A DNA stretch of 64,000 nt. Origin: Cryptomeria japonica. Its lineage: Eukaryota > Streptophyta > Pinopsida > Cupressales > Cupressaceae. Location of the stretch: assembly GCF_030272615.1 (NCBI RefSeq), contig NC_081414.1:308057164-308121163 (forward strand). The letters are read 5' to 3'. Of the stretch, positions 23,263-36,475 are shown piece by piece. Made by a program: the position numbers and the translations under genes. Every line of letters begins with the position of its first letter. Position 1 is the stretch's first letter. The notes under the pieces were generated by a model. That model did no database searches and was not told the DNA's origin. It saw only the letters and a list, made by a program, of their open reading frames with translations.

Positions 23263-24441
23263 CTATTTCATTGTTTGTACATTACTTTCTATTGTTTCCG
23301 CATTTCCAAAAACCTTTTCTTCTAGTTCTCTAGGTGCCTCTAACAAGTATTTAGCATAAGTTTCAATGATATTTACATTTGCCTCATACCCCATTTCAGT
23401 TACCCATACAATTCTAGGAAGAACTGCCTCCATCCAGATTTCATCCTTTTTTATTACAAAACATATTTCCTTGTTGTACTTATCCACTACACTCTATGGT
23501 AGTCTCTCCCTTGTTTTCGTTTTTGCTTTGAAGGTTTTGAAGCACTCTGTTATACTGTTTTCCTTGTCAGTGCCCATACCGGTGAAGATTTCTAGCAATT
23601 GTTTGCATACTGGTATATCATAACCAAAATCTTTCTTTCCAATACCGGGAACTTCTTTTGTGAAATATAACATAATACATACCAAAATATTGCCAAAATG
23701 AAATGTTCCTTTCTTATCACCTTTTATCTTTTTCAGGTTATCTATCAGTTCATCTTTTAGCCACTCACTTACATCTATTTTTACATCATTATTCACCATA
23801 TCATATGCACTTTTAATACAAAGACTGGAAACTGAGTTAAGTCGGTTTGCATGTGTGGTCTTATAACCTAGGATCATGCTTATGAATCTAACATTTTCAT
23901 CTTTGAAATCATTTACTCTTAGGGATCTGCTATCATATGTTGCTCATGTTAATGTCATGACAATGTTATTAGGAACCTTCTTAGTCTTATCTGGCCTACT
24001 ACCGGTGGAGGGTAAACCTGTCACTGCCCTAATTGCTTCTTTAGTGATTTTGCAAACTGAATCTAGCCAAAGAAATTCTCCATGAACTCTACTAAGGACA
24101 ATTCTTACTACCTCCTTAGAAAATTCAGGGATGTCCAAGATTTCCACAAAACCAAAAGTTTCAATTACCTTATGCTCGGGCTTTACATTTCCATTTTCAT
24201 CACAGATAATAGTTTTAAATGCTTTCAATATTTCCTCAGAACTTAATTTCTCAATATTGCAGTGAATATAGATTCTAGGGTCTTTAGCATAAGCAACACC
24301 TTTTGGAATTTTTGAAAAAGCGCCAATAGAATCATCTTGCTTGGCTATTTCGAGGATAATCTTAAAAATGGGCCTAGGGCATTTCACAACTTCCACAACA
24401 GTAGGGTTTGCAATAAATTCTAGAGTAGAGGAGGAAGCCAT
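23263..24441 (-). pseudogene. ORFX core, conserved unrecognised protein (copy 1)
   Basis: The start chosen is the ATG at 24439-24441 (MASSSTLEFIANP). I do not recognise the family. Copy 2 at 59669-60823 aligns by eye along its whole length: IP..V....D...(Y/F)IHC.(I/L)E.L, then VLSRVHGEFLWL against VLSRFHDQFLWL, then ITKEAIRAVTGLPSTG against ITKDVIQRVIGFSATG, then YDSR....DF....VRF.S.ILGY, then KKIKGDKKGTFHFGNILVCI against ERIKKDKKKSFKYGSLLVCI, then KTRERLP against HKRERIP, and WVTEMGYEANVNIIETY against WVPPMGYEVAANIVKIH. A stop between 23944 and 23877 and another near 23490 break this copy. It occupies the place where copia pol would be. Confidence 0.7.
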
Positions 24442-24839
24442 TGAAAAATACCTTAAAATGCCTGATAATGGTTGAGTGCTTGAAAGGAATTGCTTCACTT
24501 CTTCACCTTGGATTCCTTCGCTTGGATTTCGCACTCTCTGAAAGTTTGAATGCTCGGTGAATTGAAAAAGAGAGAAAATCAATGATCTATAATGTCTTTT
24601 CTTCCAACAACCGCATTAAATGCTTGCCGGTTAAGTGAAACTTAACACATCTATCGGTAGAGAAGAAATATATCTTCTCACCATCTACCGAGGGTAATTT
24701 ACATGATGTTCAACTTGCTGCAATACCCCTAAAGGGTTACTTCTCAGTTGGATGAATAATCTCCTGCCAGTGGAGTAATACTCTGCTCTATCGGTGAAGG
24801 AATAGTTTCATCAATATTCTAATATGTCTTTCTAATCCA

Positions 24840-25905
24840 TTGTCTTGAAAATTCTTGCTTTACCTCATCAGCCTTTTCTTTGCCTTTCAAACTGGGTCCT
24901 TTATTATTTGCCGGTAAAGTCTTGCTTCTACAAAATTTTAAAATATGTCCAATCTTGTTACAAGCATAACAAGTCACATTATTCTTCTGAATAGCCTTTC
25001 CATATCCTATGCCAGTTTATGTTCTGCATTGATTAGATAAGTGCCCAAATCTTCCACAAACATAACATCTTACATTCATTCTGCAGTTTTTTGAATTATG
25101 ACCAATTTTGTTGCATTTGGAACATTGACCGGTGGGTGCATTAATGTTCTGATTGTTTCTAGATCTACACTGATTTTCTCTATGACCATACTTGTTATAG
25201 TTAAAGAATTTCCCATTAAATTTGTAAGCATTAGGTTGTCTTACCAGTTTACTGTGATCATGATTATTTGCAGTACCAGAACTTTCTCTAACTTCAAATC
25301 CAGGTCCATTAGTATCTCCATTAGGTTTCTGAATTTTCAGCATATCATCAAGTTCTTCTAAACTTTTCTTGAATTTCTCTTTATGTTGATTTGCAGTAGC
25401 CAAGTCATTTTCTAGAATTCCCTTTTATCTCATAAGTTCAGTTTTATCATGTTGCATGTGAATCAAATCTGTCTTCAACATATCATTTTCATGACTGATT
25501 CTTAGATTTTCATTTCCAACATCATTGAGTTTCCTAGTCAAGTCATCTACATTCTTCTTTTTGTCTTCAATGTCTTTACAAAATCTCATAGTCATGTCTT
25601 GCATTTCATTCCTCATAGTCATATTTTTTTACCTCATCTTGTTTACAAGATCATTAAGAGTTTCCTTTTCATCATCATCACTCTGCATCTTCTCATTCTT
25701 TTCTCTTATTTCTAGCAATAGTGAGATTCTCCTGAAGTCCTTGAATTAATTCCTGTGCAGTCCTCAGATCATCTACAAGTTTGATATTCTTCAACTTCTC
25801 TGAATCATAGTCCACAAGAGCTCCTTCTAATTGCTTTCTTAAGTTCTCCATCTGTACCGGTGTCAGAATCTTCCTCAAGCTGTTAGACTTTTGAAAATAG
25901 ATGAC
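24840..25905 (-). pseudogene. Truncated copia-type gag of element 2: coiled coil plus four CCHC knuckles
   Basis: Reading starts almost at the PBS, so the usual copia gag N-terminal domain (UBN2-like) is missing. The N-terminal half is a coiled coil (LRKQLEGALVDYDSEKLKN and following). Then come a damaged knuckle NYNKYGHRENQC and intact knuckles CSKCNKIGHNSKNC and CYVCGRFGHLSNQC, a stop near 25015, and a further CYACNKIGHILKFC. The tail KADEVKQEFSRQWIRKTY matches the tail in the element at 56075 (IEEVKNEIEKTWIKREKK), typical of copia gag ends. Role: RNA binding and packaging, inferred. Confidence 0.75.
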
Positions 25906-25908
25906 CAG

Positions 25909-25920
25909 ACTCTGATACCA
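25909..25920 (-). other. Primer-binding site of element 2
   Basis: The minus strand reads TGGTATCAGAGT, matching the 3' end of plant initiator tRNA-Met (one mismatch at the last base), two bases from the LTR. Confidence 0.85.
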
Positions 25921-25922
25921 AT

Positions 25923-26703
25923 TGTTAGGATTAATGATAGTCCCAAAGATATTGAGAGGGGGGGGGGTGAATCAGTATCTAACCAGTTAACAGAATATTT
26001 AACCTTTTTAATTATTTTGCATTCTAAAACAGTGTACCGGTAAACAAGAATTGATGCAGTAAATAGGAATAGTAAAGACAACATAGAAAACACACCATAA
26101 CACAAGATTTTTAATGAGGAAACCCGGTGTGGGAAAAACCTCGATGGGATTTGTGACCCACAATATTCGCTCACTGGCCAATGAATGGATATTACTTACA
26201 ATGAGGGGCCTACACATGCAAGAAGGCAAACTGCCTAGAGCTCATTGCTCAATCTACAAAATGGAAGTCTCATTGACTTACAAATGGATTATGAAAATCC
26301 AATATAATGTACTGCTACAATTCAGCATCTGCTATGCCAGGTTCAGTACCAGTTTAACTTCATACTATAACCATAAACCTTATACAAAATCTGCCTTAAT
26401 ATTTGCTCATCATTTCTACCATATATGTCCATCATTACAAAATTATTTCCAGGATCTCATACATATATGAGTCTATTACAATATGCCATTTTGGTTGTAC
26501 AAAAGATATTTACAAATAAATACAATAAACAAAAGTTTATTCCTGTTGGCTGGGGTGCCGGTATACATTGTTGTTGCTGCCGGTGAAGTGTCTGTCGATG
26601 CCAGTGCCTGTCGGTGATTTACCAGATGAATGCCACAAGGTTGCCGATAGGTTGCCATCAATGACAACACCATCATTTCTTACTAGAGTGTAGAATGCCA
26701 ACA
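25923..26703 (-). mobile_element. 5' LTR of element 2
   Basis: 781 bp, partner of 20051-20849. It contains the block GAGAGGGGGGGGGGTGAATCAG near the PBS-proximal end and GAGGAAACCCGGTGTGGGAAAAACC about 150 bp further in, both shared with the other copia-type LTRs of this window. Confidence 0.9.
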
Positions 26704-26708
26704 AATTA

Positions 26709-27812
26709 GCTCTCCGCTACTGATAGTTTTGATTTGATGCTTGATAAGGCCTAATGTTAGCCTGTGGTAACTGTCTCTTGACATAGAAAAATTCATTTCC
26801 ATGCCCTTATAGTTGTTGACTCATTTTTTGTATTAAAGCCTCCATAGCAGCCCTGAGCTCTTGGATTTCAGAAGCTGGAGGGGGTGTAGGTGTAAGCAAA
26901 TGGCTTGAAGACGTCATTGGTATTGGTGCTAAAATAGGTTTTTGGGTTGGAGCCTCTAGAAATAAGGGCATTGGAGGCATAGGAGACAACTTTCTTGTCT
27001 GTATTAAGCAATTTTCTGTCATTATGGCAGTCTCATAAGCTAATGGGAGATTATCTCGTCCCATAGATTGAATCATTGCAGTTATGTCACTGTTCAAAGC
27101 CTTAAGAAAATATAGAAAAGCATAGCTTGATGAAGGCTTTTACTAATGATGGGATTTTATCCCATGTCTTTTGAAATCTATAGTTGAAATCACCCATGAA
27201 CTCATGGGGTGCTCTTTTTATTGTGGTCAGTTGCTCCATAAGTGATTAGTGATCACTTTTGTCTTCAAAGTGCTTGCATAGATTTTCTCCTAACTCATCC
27301 CAATTGTGAATGGAGTTAGGAGCTATCCCTCTATACCATTGGAGAGATTTTCCCTTAAATGAGGAGGCAAGAAGCCTCCCTGTAACATTGTCTTCAGTGA
27401 CATCAAACACAATGCAAATGCTTGACACATCTTGTATCTGCTCCTCCAAGGAGGTAGATGTCTCTCCTATGAAATATGGAATAGCCTTCAAGTCTGCCAC
27501 TGGAATATCATTCTTTTGGGAAAGAACCAAAGGGTTGCCACCATTAAAGATGACAAATGCATGTGCTCTTAGCACTGCCATAGCAAATAGGGGTTTGTTG
27601 ATATGGATGGCAGGGCTCTTAAGTTATGTTAATCTTGAGATAGGAGGGGTAGAGAGGGATATTGAAGGTGTTAATACTTTTGTTTGGGTTCCACTAACAA
27701 GTGACAAAGAGTGTCTATCACTTCTACCCCTATAATTTGAATAAGGAAGATGGATAAATTGAAAAATACCTCTAGATGATGATCTGGTTTGTCTTTTTAG
27801 CATAGGTTGCAA
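26709..27812 (-). pseudogene. N-terminal half of the gypsy gag
   Basis: On the minus strand the frame at 27812 runs, through a stop at 27624, into 27246-27581, which holds the gag core: VTGRLLASSFKGKSLQWYRG, IHNWDELGENLCKHFEDK. After another stop it continues LMEQLTTIKRAPHEFMGDFNYRFQK (~27225) and 26807-27097. These match the retrotransposon gag capsid pattern (W..L...F...F; L..IKR...E....F..RF). The downstream part is cut by element 2 and resumes at 20040. It would form the capsid of the particle; three or more stops make it inactive. Confidence 0.85.
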
Positions 27813-27979
27813 TTGGTATTACCAAGAGTCTGAATTTGTCCTTAAGAGAGTCACCGGGTATGTGATTTGTTGCCTCGAAAGGCTGAGTTGCTGATAGAAA
27901 CACCAACTATCATCAAAGATATGACCGGTGACTAAGAGTTTGTACCCTAAATTGTCATCTATGAACTAAAATTTCAATA

Positions 27980-27997
27980 GTCCCACCGAGCGTGCCA
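27980..27997 (-). other. Primer-binding site of the large gypsy element
   Basis: GTCCCACCGAGCGTGCCA on the plus strand, identical to 120-137, five bases from the LTR start at 28003. Confidence 0.85.
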
Positions 27998-28002
27998 AAA
28001 AT

Positions 28003-30092
28003 TGTTTTCACAAAATATTGCACCCTTGATGACCCAAGAAACCTTGATCATCAACCTTGTGAAATATGGAAACAACCTCCCAAGTGTAGGACTTGCAAAA
28101 GTTAGGTTGAGTCTCCAGAGAAAGATGACTTCCTATTTAATCTTAGTGCAGGTGTTGGGCTAATCCAATAATGATATTTTCTATTCTACCGATTCTAAGG
28201 GAAAAGGGAGAAAGAAGGGGAACTAAAAGAAAGGAAATAATGTTTTTTCCTAGATATAATATGATCTTCTTGCCTATAGCTACACAAGACATTAATGAAA
28301 TCAACCAAGAGTATGCACAACTTTCTATCTTAACTAGCTTCCTAAAGCATGAGTGAAGTTCAGAATTATTATGAGAATCAAAAGGAGTTGCACTTAGCTC
28401 ACTGATGAAGCTTTAAGAGGGATCAACATAGTCTCATATACTCAGAAAACAAACTAAAATGCATTAAGACAAAAGGTAAGACATTACACAAGTTATCGAA
28501 ACTGAAAGTAGGTAAAATAGCTAACTTAATTAATGCAAAGACAAGACAAATTTTACAAACACAGACAGAACAAGGTCCCTTTTGCAGAAGAAAAAGAAGT
28601 GAAGATCCTCCAAAATATTATAGAAATTGCCTTTATAGTTTAGGCATAACTCGGATTGGATTCAAGATAGAAACCCTAACCCTAACCAAGGTTAAGTTAC
28701 AAAAAAGGTAGAGGGGAGAAGACAATCAGATCGTATGACCTAAGCTGTAACTTGCAAAATCTCCTATGTGGGTGTCTAATCACCTGGGAGGAAACAAACC
28801 TACCCTATAGATGAAGTAACCCCAATACATAAGCCTTATTAGGTACACTTTAGGGCAAAAGGTCTCTGATCCGCAATGAATGAGCATGGGTTTCATCTGA
28901 AATCGGCTACAAAGGCGTAGGAGGGACAATCATCTCCTAAAAAATCAAGAGAAATCTACATGGGATGGCGTCTGAGAAATCTCTATCAGACCCAAAAGTC
29001 TATAATGCATTGAAGAGGCATGAGTGGTGTCCATAATTGGCATGTAGGGTCACTTCTGGATTAATGGCAATAATCCATGGTGGTTTAATGAAAATCATAT
29101 CTGAGCTCGGGCGCTGACTGAGCACAAAAAATGTCTTGACTATCAAGTCGACAACCACCCACTTTGCAGAGCAATTGGATTTCAATTGTCACTTCAAAAT
29201 TGAAAGTCCACCGTCAATCAAGAGATCTCGTGCACAGATGGATGCACTATATTTCTTCATATAAGGGCTCAAAATCCCTCTTGAATATTAAAACATTGTC
29301 GTTGGATCGAGCTTTATGAAAATCCAACGACCGTAGATGACTGACGTGGCCCGACGGGCCCACTTCTCCACCTTGTTATGTGATAGTCGAGCTACTTGAC
29401 CAACTATACAAGATAGCAGGGAACACCCTCTCCCTATGATTTGTTACCCCGCAGGTCGCTTTGCCTCCTAAGAAATCCCCCGCGGGATAGTGGGGAAGCT
29501 CTTATTATTTTGTTCATTTAGTCCGTAAGGCCCCTTTGTCTATCCTCTTTAGCTTGCGGGGTGGCAAGAACACTACTTGCAACCTTATTCTCTCCTACCC
29601 TACAAGGTCATCATTACTAGATGGTTTGCGGGATGGTAGGATGATTATCTTCCCCTTCACATTATTATCTCGTGAACCTTTATGCCTCCCTGTTTCGCAT
29701 GTGTGGGGAAATGATATCATAGGCTAAGATCATCATACTGCTATCCTGCAACATCACTTGATGGCTTTAGAAAAACTTGTGGGGTAGCAAGGCCAAAAAA
29801 CCTGAGGGGAAACCACCAACGTCTGGTAAGAGAAAAAGGGAGGAAACTGGGCCACTAACGACCATAAGCCCTCTAGTTGGTGAAAAATAAGTGAGTTGAC
29901 TAACCGACCCGGTCAACTCAAAACATAAAAAATAAAATGGAGCCTGAAAGAAGAAGAGCTCCACCGTCGCTACTTAAATAATGCACATAACACACAGGCC
30001 ATCCAGATGTGCATAACACACAAGTTATGCAAAACAATTAGAATTTGATCGGATTGGATCTACAACTTTGTTGATAGAAAAAGGGGTCAACA
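28003..30092 (-). mobile_element. 5' LTR of the large gypsy element
   Basis: About 2090 bp, partner of 7441-9512, adjoining the PBS. A minus-strand TATA-like CTATAAAG is at 28631-28638. Confidence 0.9.
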
Positions 30093-30097
30093 GTTTA

Positions 30098-30680
30098 TGT
30101 TCCAACAAATCAATAACTAATTTATTGACATTCATTGCCATGCTGACATAGGCATTCATTTCGTACTCAACTTATCTATTTACTTTTATTAGTAATTAAA
30201 TTTTGGGGCTTGAATAATGTGGAATAGATTATCAAGGTCCATGCAATATCTTATCAAGGTCCATGCAATAGCTTATTAGTAATTCAATTTTGGGGCTTGA
30301 ATAACATCTATTTACTTTTATTAGTATTTCCATGCAATAGCTTATCAAGGTCCATGATGCTTTTTAGCACCATATTTTTTTTGCTTACTTTAGATATCAC
30401 CAAGTGAATAGGTCTTGTAGGTACCACATACCCATTCTTGTCTTCAACCATATAATAGGTTTTTAAGTTATTATCATATATTTTAAAGATTGTCTATATG
30501 TGTAAGTTTATCCCAAATACTTAGATTTGTAGGATTCAATTATTTTAACCTTAAAACATCTAATTTATACCAAATCTTACTCACCAATATTTTGTCGTGG
30601 TATACTATCATGTACATTCTAATCCAAGGTACATAAACCCCAACTCCCTATTTTAAAAGTTAACACGTGTTTTAACATTG
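30098..30680. repeat. A+T-rich spacer with a small local duplication
   Basis: Between about 30178 and 30355 the blocks ATTTTGGGGCTTGAATAA, CTATTTACTTTTATTAGTA and TATCAAGGTCCATGCAATA each occur two or three times in shuffled order. The rest (30356-30680) shows no recognised feature. Confidence 0.7.
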
Positions 30681-30690
30681 TCTTAGTCCA

Positions 30691-32267
30691 GGAAGGAAGT
30701 GGATTTAGAGGACGCAAAGGATGATGGGGAGGTAGACTGCATGTTTGTTGTGATGGTCATTTTTTTCAGGTGTGTGGTTTGCAGGCTTGGGGGCTTGGCT
30801 TCCCCTTTTTTGGTTTCTTGTATGTGTGCCCTACTCGATACATGTCATGGTTCTTGTGGTGCCCTATTGGGCCTCTTCTACGTTGGGAGTCTCATTTCTG
30901 GTAGAAGTTTGTCTCTACTCTTTTATGGGGTTTTTTTGTTGGTCCTTTAAGCTCTCTTGGAATTTTATCATGGTGGAAGTTCTATTTTTGATAGAGGGTT
31001 GCCCTTGTTCTTTGGTGGGGATTGCTCATGTATGTCTCTTTCCTTCGGTGTTATGCTTTGTAACTATTAAGTCAATTTTGGTGTTATATTCTCGATGGAT
31101 GGGGGCCTCGTGGTTGTTCTAGTGACTCTAGTTCTTTGTGAGGAGGTTGATGTGGTGTCTTTTCTTGCTAGAGATTCCAAGTTAGTGGGCTTTGTTGGTT
31201 GTCCTTTCTCTAGTGTGGCTTGCTTGGTTCCTTTAGTTTTGGACACTAGTTCTATGATGTGGAACCACTAGTTCTTTCCACTTGTTTTGGTGGATATTGG
31301 TGCTCTGATCCCCTACTTTGTGGGGTTGTTTGTGTTTCCCATTTCTTGGGGGATGTTTAGTTTGTGGAGTTTCCCTTTTGGGGCTGTTTTTGTCCACCTG
31401 GGAGCCATTTTTTGAGATACCTCTTATGTTAGATTAATGATTATCTGTGGCTTTGAGGATTTTCCTACTTTCATTTGGACTTTTGGAGCCCTGTTTCATG
31501 TTGGTTTTAGTCTTCTCTTATGGTCTTGTGTTGTTGTTACTCTAGTTCATATCCCTCTCTCTCCTATTGAGGTGCAGATCCTTATGGTGGGGATAGTTAG
31601 GGTTTGACTCTCTTTCTTTCCTTCCTACCTTGTTGTCGATCCTATTGAGGTGGATGTTTTTCCTATTGAGATGAAGAATTGCTTGGTGGGTGGAAGTGGA
31701 AGGAGTTTTTTTGGGGCTATTTCTATCCTAGATTTGGTGAGAGGTTGCATTGATGTTGTTTACACCTTTCTCTTGTTCTTCTGTCAACTTTCTCCTATGG
31801 AGGTGGAGATCTCAGTGGAGTTAGTGTTTTGTGTCTAACAAGTTTGTGTTTCAACTCCAGTTGAAGGTTTTGGGAACGTTTCTGAAACCCAACTTTGTAG
31901 CAGTCTTTTTATGGTGCTTCTTCTTGCTTCTTCATATGAAGGTTAAGTGAGCCTTTTCAAAACCCATTTGTAAGGTTAAGGGAGCTTGGAAATTGTAAGG
32001 TTAAGAGAGATTGGAAAAACCCTTCTTCCATGATTATCTTAGTTATCTTGGTAGACTTTGTGGATGTTACAACATGTTCATTGATTCCTTGTTGTTGTTG
32101 TCAAGTTGTTGGTTGGTTGTTGTATGTCTTTGTTCTTTTTTTTATAATGTTTTGTTTTAGGTTTCCGGATTCTCACTAATTCAAGAAGGTTTTGGGTCCT
32201 TATCAAATATGTTGTAAGGGGTTTCAGGTCCCCTCAAAACCTATTTGATACTTAATAAAAAATGCCA
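30691..32267 (+). mobile_element. LINE-like retroposon with G+T-skewed body and A-rich 3' end
   Basis: The 3' end reads GTTGTAAGGGGTTTCAGGTC, then CCCTCAAAACC and CTTAATAAAAAATGCCA, similar in layout to the LINE tail at 43017-43070 (read on minus). TCTTAGTCCA occurs at 30681-30690 and again at 32268-32276 plus 40595 once the element at 32277-40589 is removed, a 10-bp target-site duplication. The body is strongly G+T-rich on the plus strand and has no recognised RT domain, so it is either a 5'-truncated LINE 3' region or a non-autonomous relative. Confidence 0.55.
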
Positions 32268-32276
32268 TCTTAGTCC

Positions 32277-34708
32277 TGTTGAACACAAGATTCTACTGAG
32301 AGGGGGTGTGAATCAACGGTTTCCAAAATTTACCCTTTTCTATCCTATGTGTGTATACCGGTTAACAGAACTAACATAAAGAAAACATATTGGTTATATA
32401 GGAGGATGACAAAAATGCAACCACACACAAAAGGAACATCACATAACACCAGATGTATGAGGAAAACCCAACATGGGAAAAACCTCGGTGAGAAAAGTTG
32501 CTAGAGTCTACTGCTCCAATCCAGCCTCACAATGAAACATTGGTTACAACATTTAGGGCACCAACCCAAGGAGCACCAACCCCTGCACCAAGCTCCAACT
32601 CAGTGATTACAATAGCATATATCAATACAAAAGTAATACCCTTGTTAAAAATGAACTTTATAACTCGCACACATGTCTCTCCATCAGTTCACTTCTATTT
32701 AGGGCTCTATTGGTTCTCTGCTCACCTTCTCTTTGCTGCAATCTTACCAGTTCATCCTCTGCTTCTTCTTTGTCGGTACACTGCTCTCCACTCACTACCA
32801 GTTCTTAGCTTTCCAATTTAACTCTAAATAATTCTCTAGCTTTCCGGATCTCCTCAACCGCTTACACTGCACTGCAACTCCTTGTCTACCTTTTTGCAGG
32901 TTCTAGCACTACCGATTTACACCACTGCAACTCACTTTGCAGTTTACGGGTTTCTCTAACCTTGTCGGTTTTGCCTCTGCCAAACCCTCTCACCAATTGT
33001 ACCTTCAAGACTCAGTCTCTATGATCTTTTAGTCTCTGAGTGATTGGCTCTCTGATTTGTATTCACTTCACCGACGTCACTCTCTCGTGCAGTAGTAGCA
33101 GATATGGAGTTTGATCTGCATATTTATACCAAGCCTTTCCACCAAAATGACATTGAAACTTTTGGCACACTAGGGTTCCTTCATTGACCTCGAGGAAAAC
33201 TAAATCCAATCAGATCTCTTTCCAAAGATCAACCACCTGCAATGGATCAAACAAACTCCACCAGTCCCGCTACATCCAAAACACGTTTTCCATATTTGGC
33301 AAACACGACAACCTGTACTTGTCAAACACCATTAAGCAATCACGTAGATAACTTCACCTACTCCGATTAGCATCTAGACAAATTGCATTGATCATGATGC
33401 CAACGAATCCAATCTATGAGCTTAGATCTATCTCGAGTCGCACCCTTCTACTCTTGACTCGTGATTCACGCTATCGACATTAATGTCAACCAGCCACCAC
33501 CTACCTCACCGACAACAGTTCACTGACCACAACATGCATGACACCTGTCTCCTGCATGTCATCTTTGTCAGAATCCACTTCTACTAAGTCTTCTGTGTTA
33601 GTGCAGACAAGATCACCGACTAACCACACAACCAGGTTCATCTACCAGTTCTCTTACCTGATCGGTTATACCCTAACTAGATGCCTTCAAATTTGCACTT
33701 TGCTGATATTTCGATGGAACACCCCTACCGGTCATCACACTGCCAAGCCACCTCATGCACATATTCATCAGATGGGTCCTTTCACTTCTGCACTTTTTCT
33801 TGTTCACCGGTGGACATCTATACCGGTAATATCTTTTGCATGTATACAGGTAACTTACCACGCATACCAGTGGCATTAAACTCCATCTGCATTCTAGCAA
33901 CATTCTTAGTCTACAGCTGCTCACCATTGACTTCTTCATCAAATAGACTGGTTCTCCTATCAACTGGTTTGTCAAAGTTACAAACCTATCCTTCCTTCTT
34001 TGTACCGGAAACTCATCATGTCTACCTTTGTTGATCCAATGCACATTTGTGATTTCATGCACCTAAGGCAACTTAGTGTTTCACCGATTCGTTTGGTGTG
34101 CACCTTCAATCACTTGCCTTTAACTCTTGCCAACCTATCCCAAAGAAATGAAATGCATTTCATGCATGTTAGGGGATAATTTCCACTTACCGGTGGGAGT
34201 GGATCCTTGTCATCTCATTCTGCATCCATCATTGCATAGATATGCCTTAGCTAACATTGAGCATATACATCTTCAATCAGGCACATGTGATCTGGGTGGG
34301 CACACTCGCTGTCAGTCTTCTCTTCATCCTGTGATATCTTCTTCATCTGATGACTACATCTTTATACGTTGGGGGTCCTATTGTTTCACACCCAAATATC
34401 CAACGACATACCAGTTGGCACTTTTGCATTATCTCACCTTGCTTGCTCACTTGCCGGTTGGCAACAATGCACTGCCAGCATACCACATACCGATTGTTAT
34501 ACCATACCGATCTTGAATACATGTCTTCATCATAAGTCAACACTAACTTGTGTACCGGTGACTCCAATGACCATTATGCTAGATGACATTCTCTTCCTTA
34601 TTGGTGACCTGTTATGCTAGTTAACATCAATGACAACACTGCTCATCAATCTCCCATAACAGTTGCCATCCTATACCAGTTGACATCAATGACAACATAA
34701 TGCCAACA
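32277..34708 (-). mobile_element. 3' LTR of element 3
   Basis: 2432 bp. It holds single copies of two segments that are amplified in the partner LTR. A minus-strand TATA box GGTATAAATA is at 33121-33130. Confidence 0.9.
33121..33130 (-). promoter_or_regulatory. TATA box of the element 3 LTRs
   Basis: GGTATAAATA on the minus strand, conserved at 38926-38935 in the partner LTR. Confidence 0.55.
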
Positions 34709-34710
34709 AT

Positions 34711-34722
34711 ACCCCCCTTTGG
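34711..34722 (-). other. Polypurine tract of element 3
   Basis: The minus strand reads CCAAAGGGGGGT two bases from the LTR. A second tract with a following inverted repeat lies at 34766-34793. Confidence 0.8.
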
Positions 34723-36475
34723 CATTGTTGTGAACACATAGTATCCGGTATACTATAAATTCTTTCTCCCCCTTTGACAACAATGGCAAAGGGAACTGAT
34801 AGGGTTTCTCTCCTCCTTGTCTTTACCGTGCATAGACAAATTTTTCTCTCCCCTTTTTCTCTACTAGATGATTCTCCTCCTTTGACCATCATACTTTGCA
34901 TACCCTCAATCCACAACACTTGAGATGGAGGTCTTAGACACCAACTGATATCAATTGCTCAACAACTAAATGTATATACAAACCGAATACCTATTGCATA
35001 TACAAGTCTGATACCAATTGAAGGAACATGTGTCAGTGAATATAACTTACCTATCGGTTAGACTGTATCATCTCCCCTTGATATGCAAAAGTTATTCTGA
35101 CCCCAATTTGCAGACACCAAGTGTTGAAGCTGACACTTATACCAATTGTATCTTCTTTGATACCAAATGCATGTTCTCATGTGCAGGTAACTCTCCCTCT
35201 TTGCAGATAACTCTCTCGGTGGTCCAGTTGTGATTTCAATTAAGTACAAATTGGATGGACATTGAAATACCTCACAACCTCGGACCAATGAGAACATCCC
35301 AAAGTCTCAATCATACCGGTATAGCCATAGACACTTTCACTCCCCCTATGTCCAACATGTCTAATACAAATCAGAAAATATGGCTGTGAACTCCCCCTGA
35401 GCCATATATCTTAGGTCATTTTTTCCTATTAAGTTCTAAATTGGTTTTTAAAACTGCATTTTATATCGGTTGAGTTGTGAATGTGTGATCAACTGATGAT
35501 CTTTTAGCTCCATTATATCCACCACAACTTATGACATGATCTTAGATGTACACAATACCATACCACATCTCTATCATGCCCAAAATCAGATTGGTTAGCC
35601 CATAAAGATGCATGCATATTAGATCTACTACCAAGCCAACACATGTCATTCAGGTCTTTTCCAATATCACCTGAGACATAATCACCTCAATCCATGCAAC
35701 TAGAGTTATTGCAATGATCCAGGAACTTATTGACTTGCATAACCTTCAATACCGGTTAGTATCCATACCAATAACATACTACACATACCGGTTTCCTATA
35801 CTACTCCATCATCTCCAACAGAGCACCTTCTCTAACTCTTGTCATCTTGTGTCAAGTGCCTCTGATTCCAATGGAAATTTGAAGCATCTGCTGACACATG
35901 CGGCAGTAATCCACCTCTTATCTATAGGTGTGTAGCCAAATCAATAACTACACACACTGTCATCTCATCTTTTTCCATTATACCAATAACAACCAATCCT
36001 TTCATTTGTCCTTTTCACTAAGGGGGTGAATAATTTGGTCAATAAGTAACTCCCCCTAAGGTCTTGCATCTCCTTTAAGCCTAGGAGATATCACCTGTGC
36101 ATTGAATGCACAGTGCCAATCCATGGTTCTATTCTCTTCCGTCTTCCTCCATACCTGCTTGATCTCCCCTTTCTTCTCATTTGCAGTCTTGGGAGCAGGT
36201 ATTACCTTCTTATGCTGATTGGTCCTTTCTCTATGAGATTCTGCAACATGACCAGAAGAATTGTTGTAGAAGAAGACTATGTTCATGCCAAACGCATGAT
36301 TGGAGGAGCTTCTATCAAATCGGTTAGACCATCTTCTTCTGGTCATGCTATTGTAACCAGCTACCAGTACCAGTGGACCTCTTAATCCTGCAGGGACATT
36401 TCTCCTTTGGTTCCATGTAGGTCTTTGATGCTCATATTCTCTATAACCACTTCCATATTGAGCATAGCAGTTATA
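34723..36475 (-). other. Non-coding or decayed 3' interior of element 3
   Basis: No pol domain is visible. The end of gag reads on with stops to about 36050 (GEIKQVWRKTEENRTMD, a copia gag-end pattern). Beyond that the sequence has only short frames. Confidence 0.55.

Larger units (their letters stand above)
20051..26703 (-). mobile_element. Complete non-autonomous copia-derived LTR element carrying ORFX (element 2)
   Basis: LTRs at 20051-20849 and 25923-26703 begin TGTTAGGATT and end AATGCCAACA. The flanks are AATTA on both sides (20046-20050 and 26704-26708), a perfect target-site duplication inside the gypsy gag. The PBS (25909-25920) matches initiator tRNA-Met and the polypurine tract is at 20851-20864, giving minus orientation. 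The 5.07-kb interior encodes the C-terminal half of a copia-type gag and an unrecognised protein (ORFX) with a coiled-coil tail. No protease, integrase or RT is present, so it would depend on another element's enzymes. LTRs differ at roughly 5% in a ~195-base hand comparison. Confidence 0.9.

Noticed and set aside
30699-31122. Plus-strand hydrophobic frames that could be a membrane protein
   Set aside because: The region is strongly G+T-rich on this strand, which produces Val/Leu/Phe/Cys-rich frames by composition; no conserved motif.
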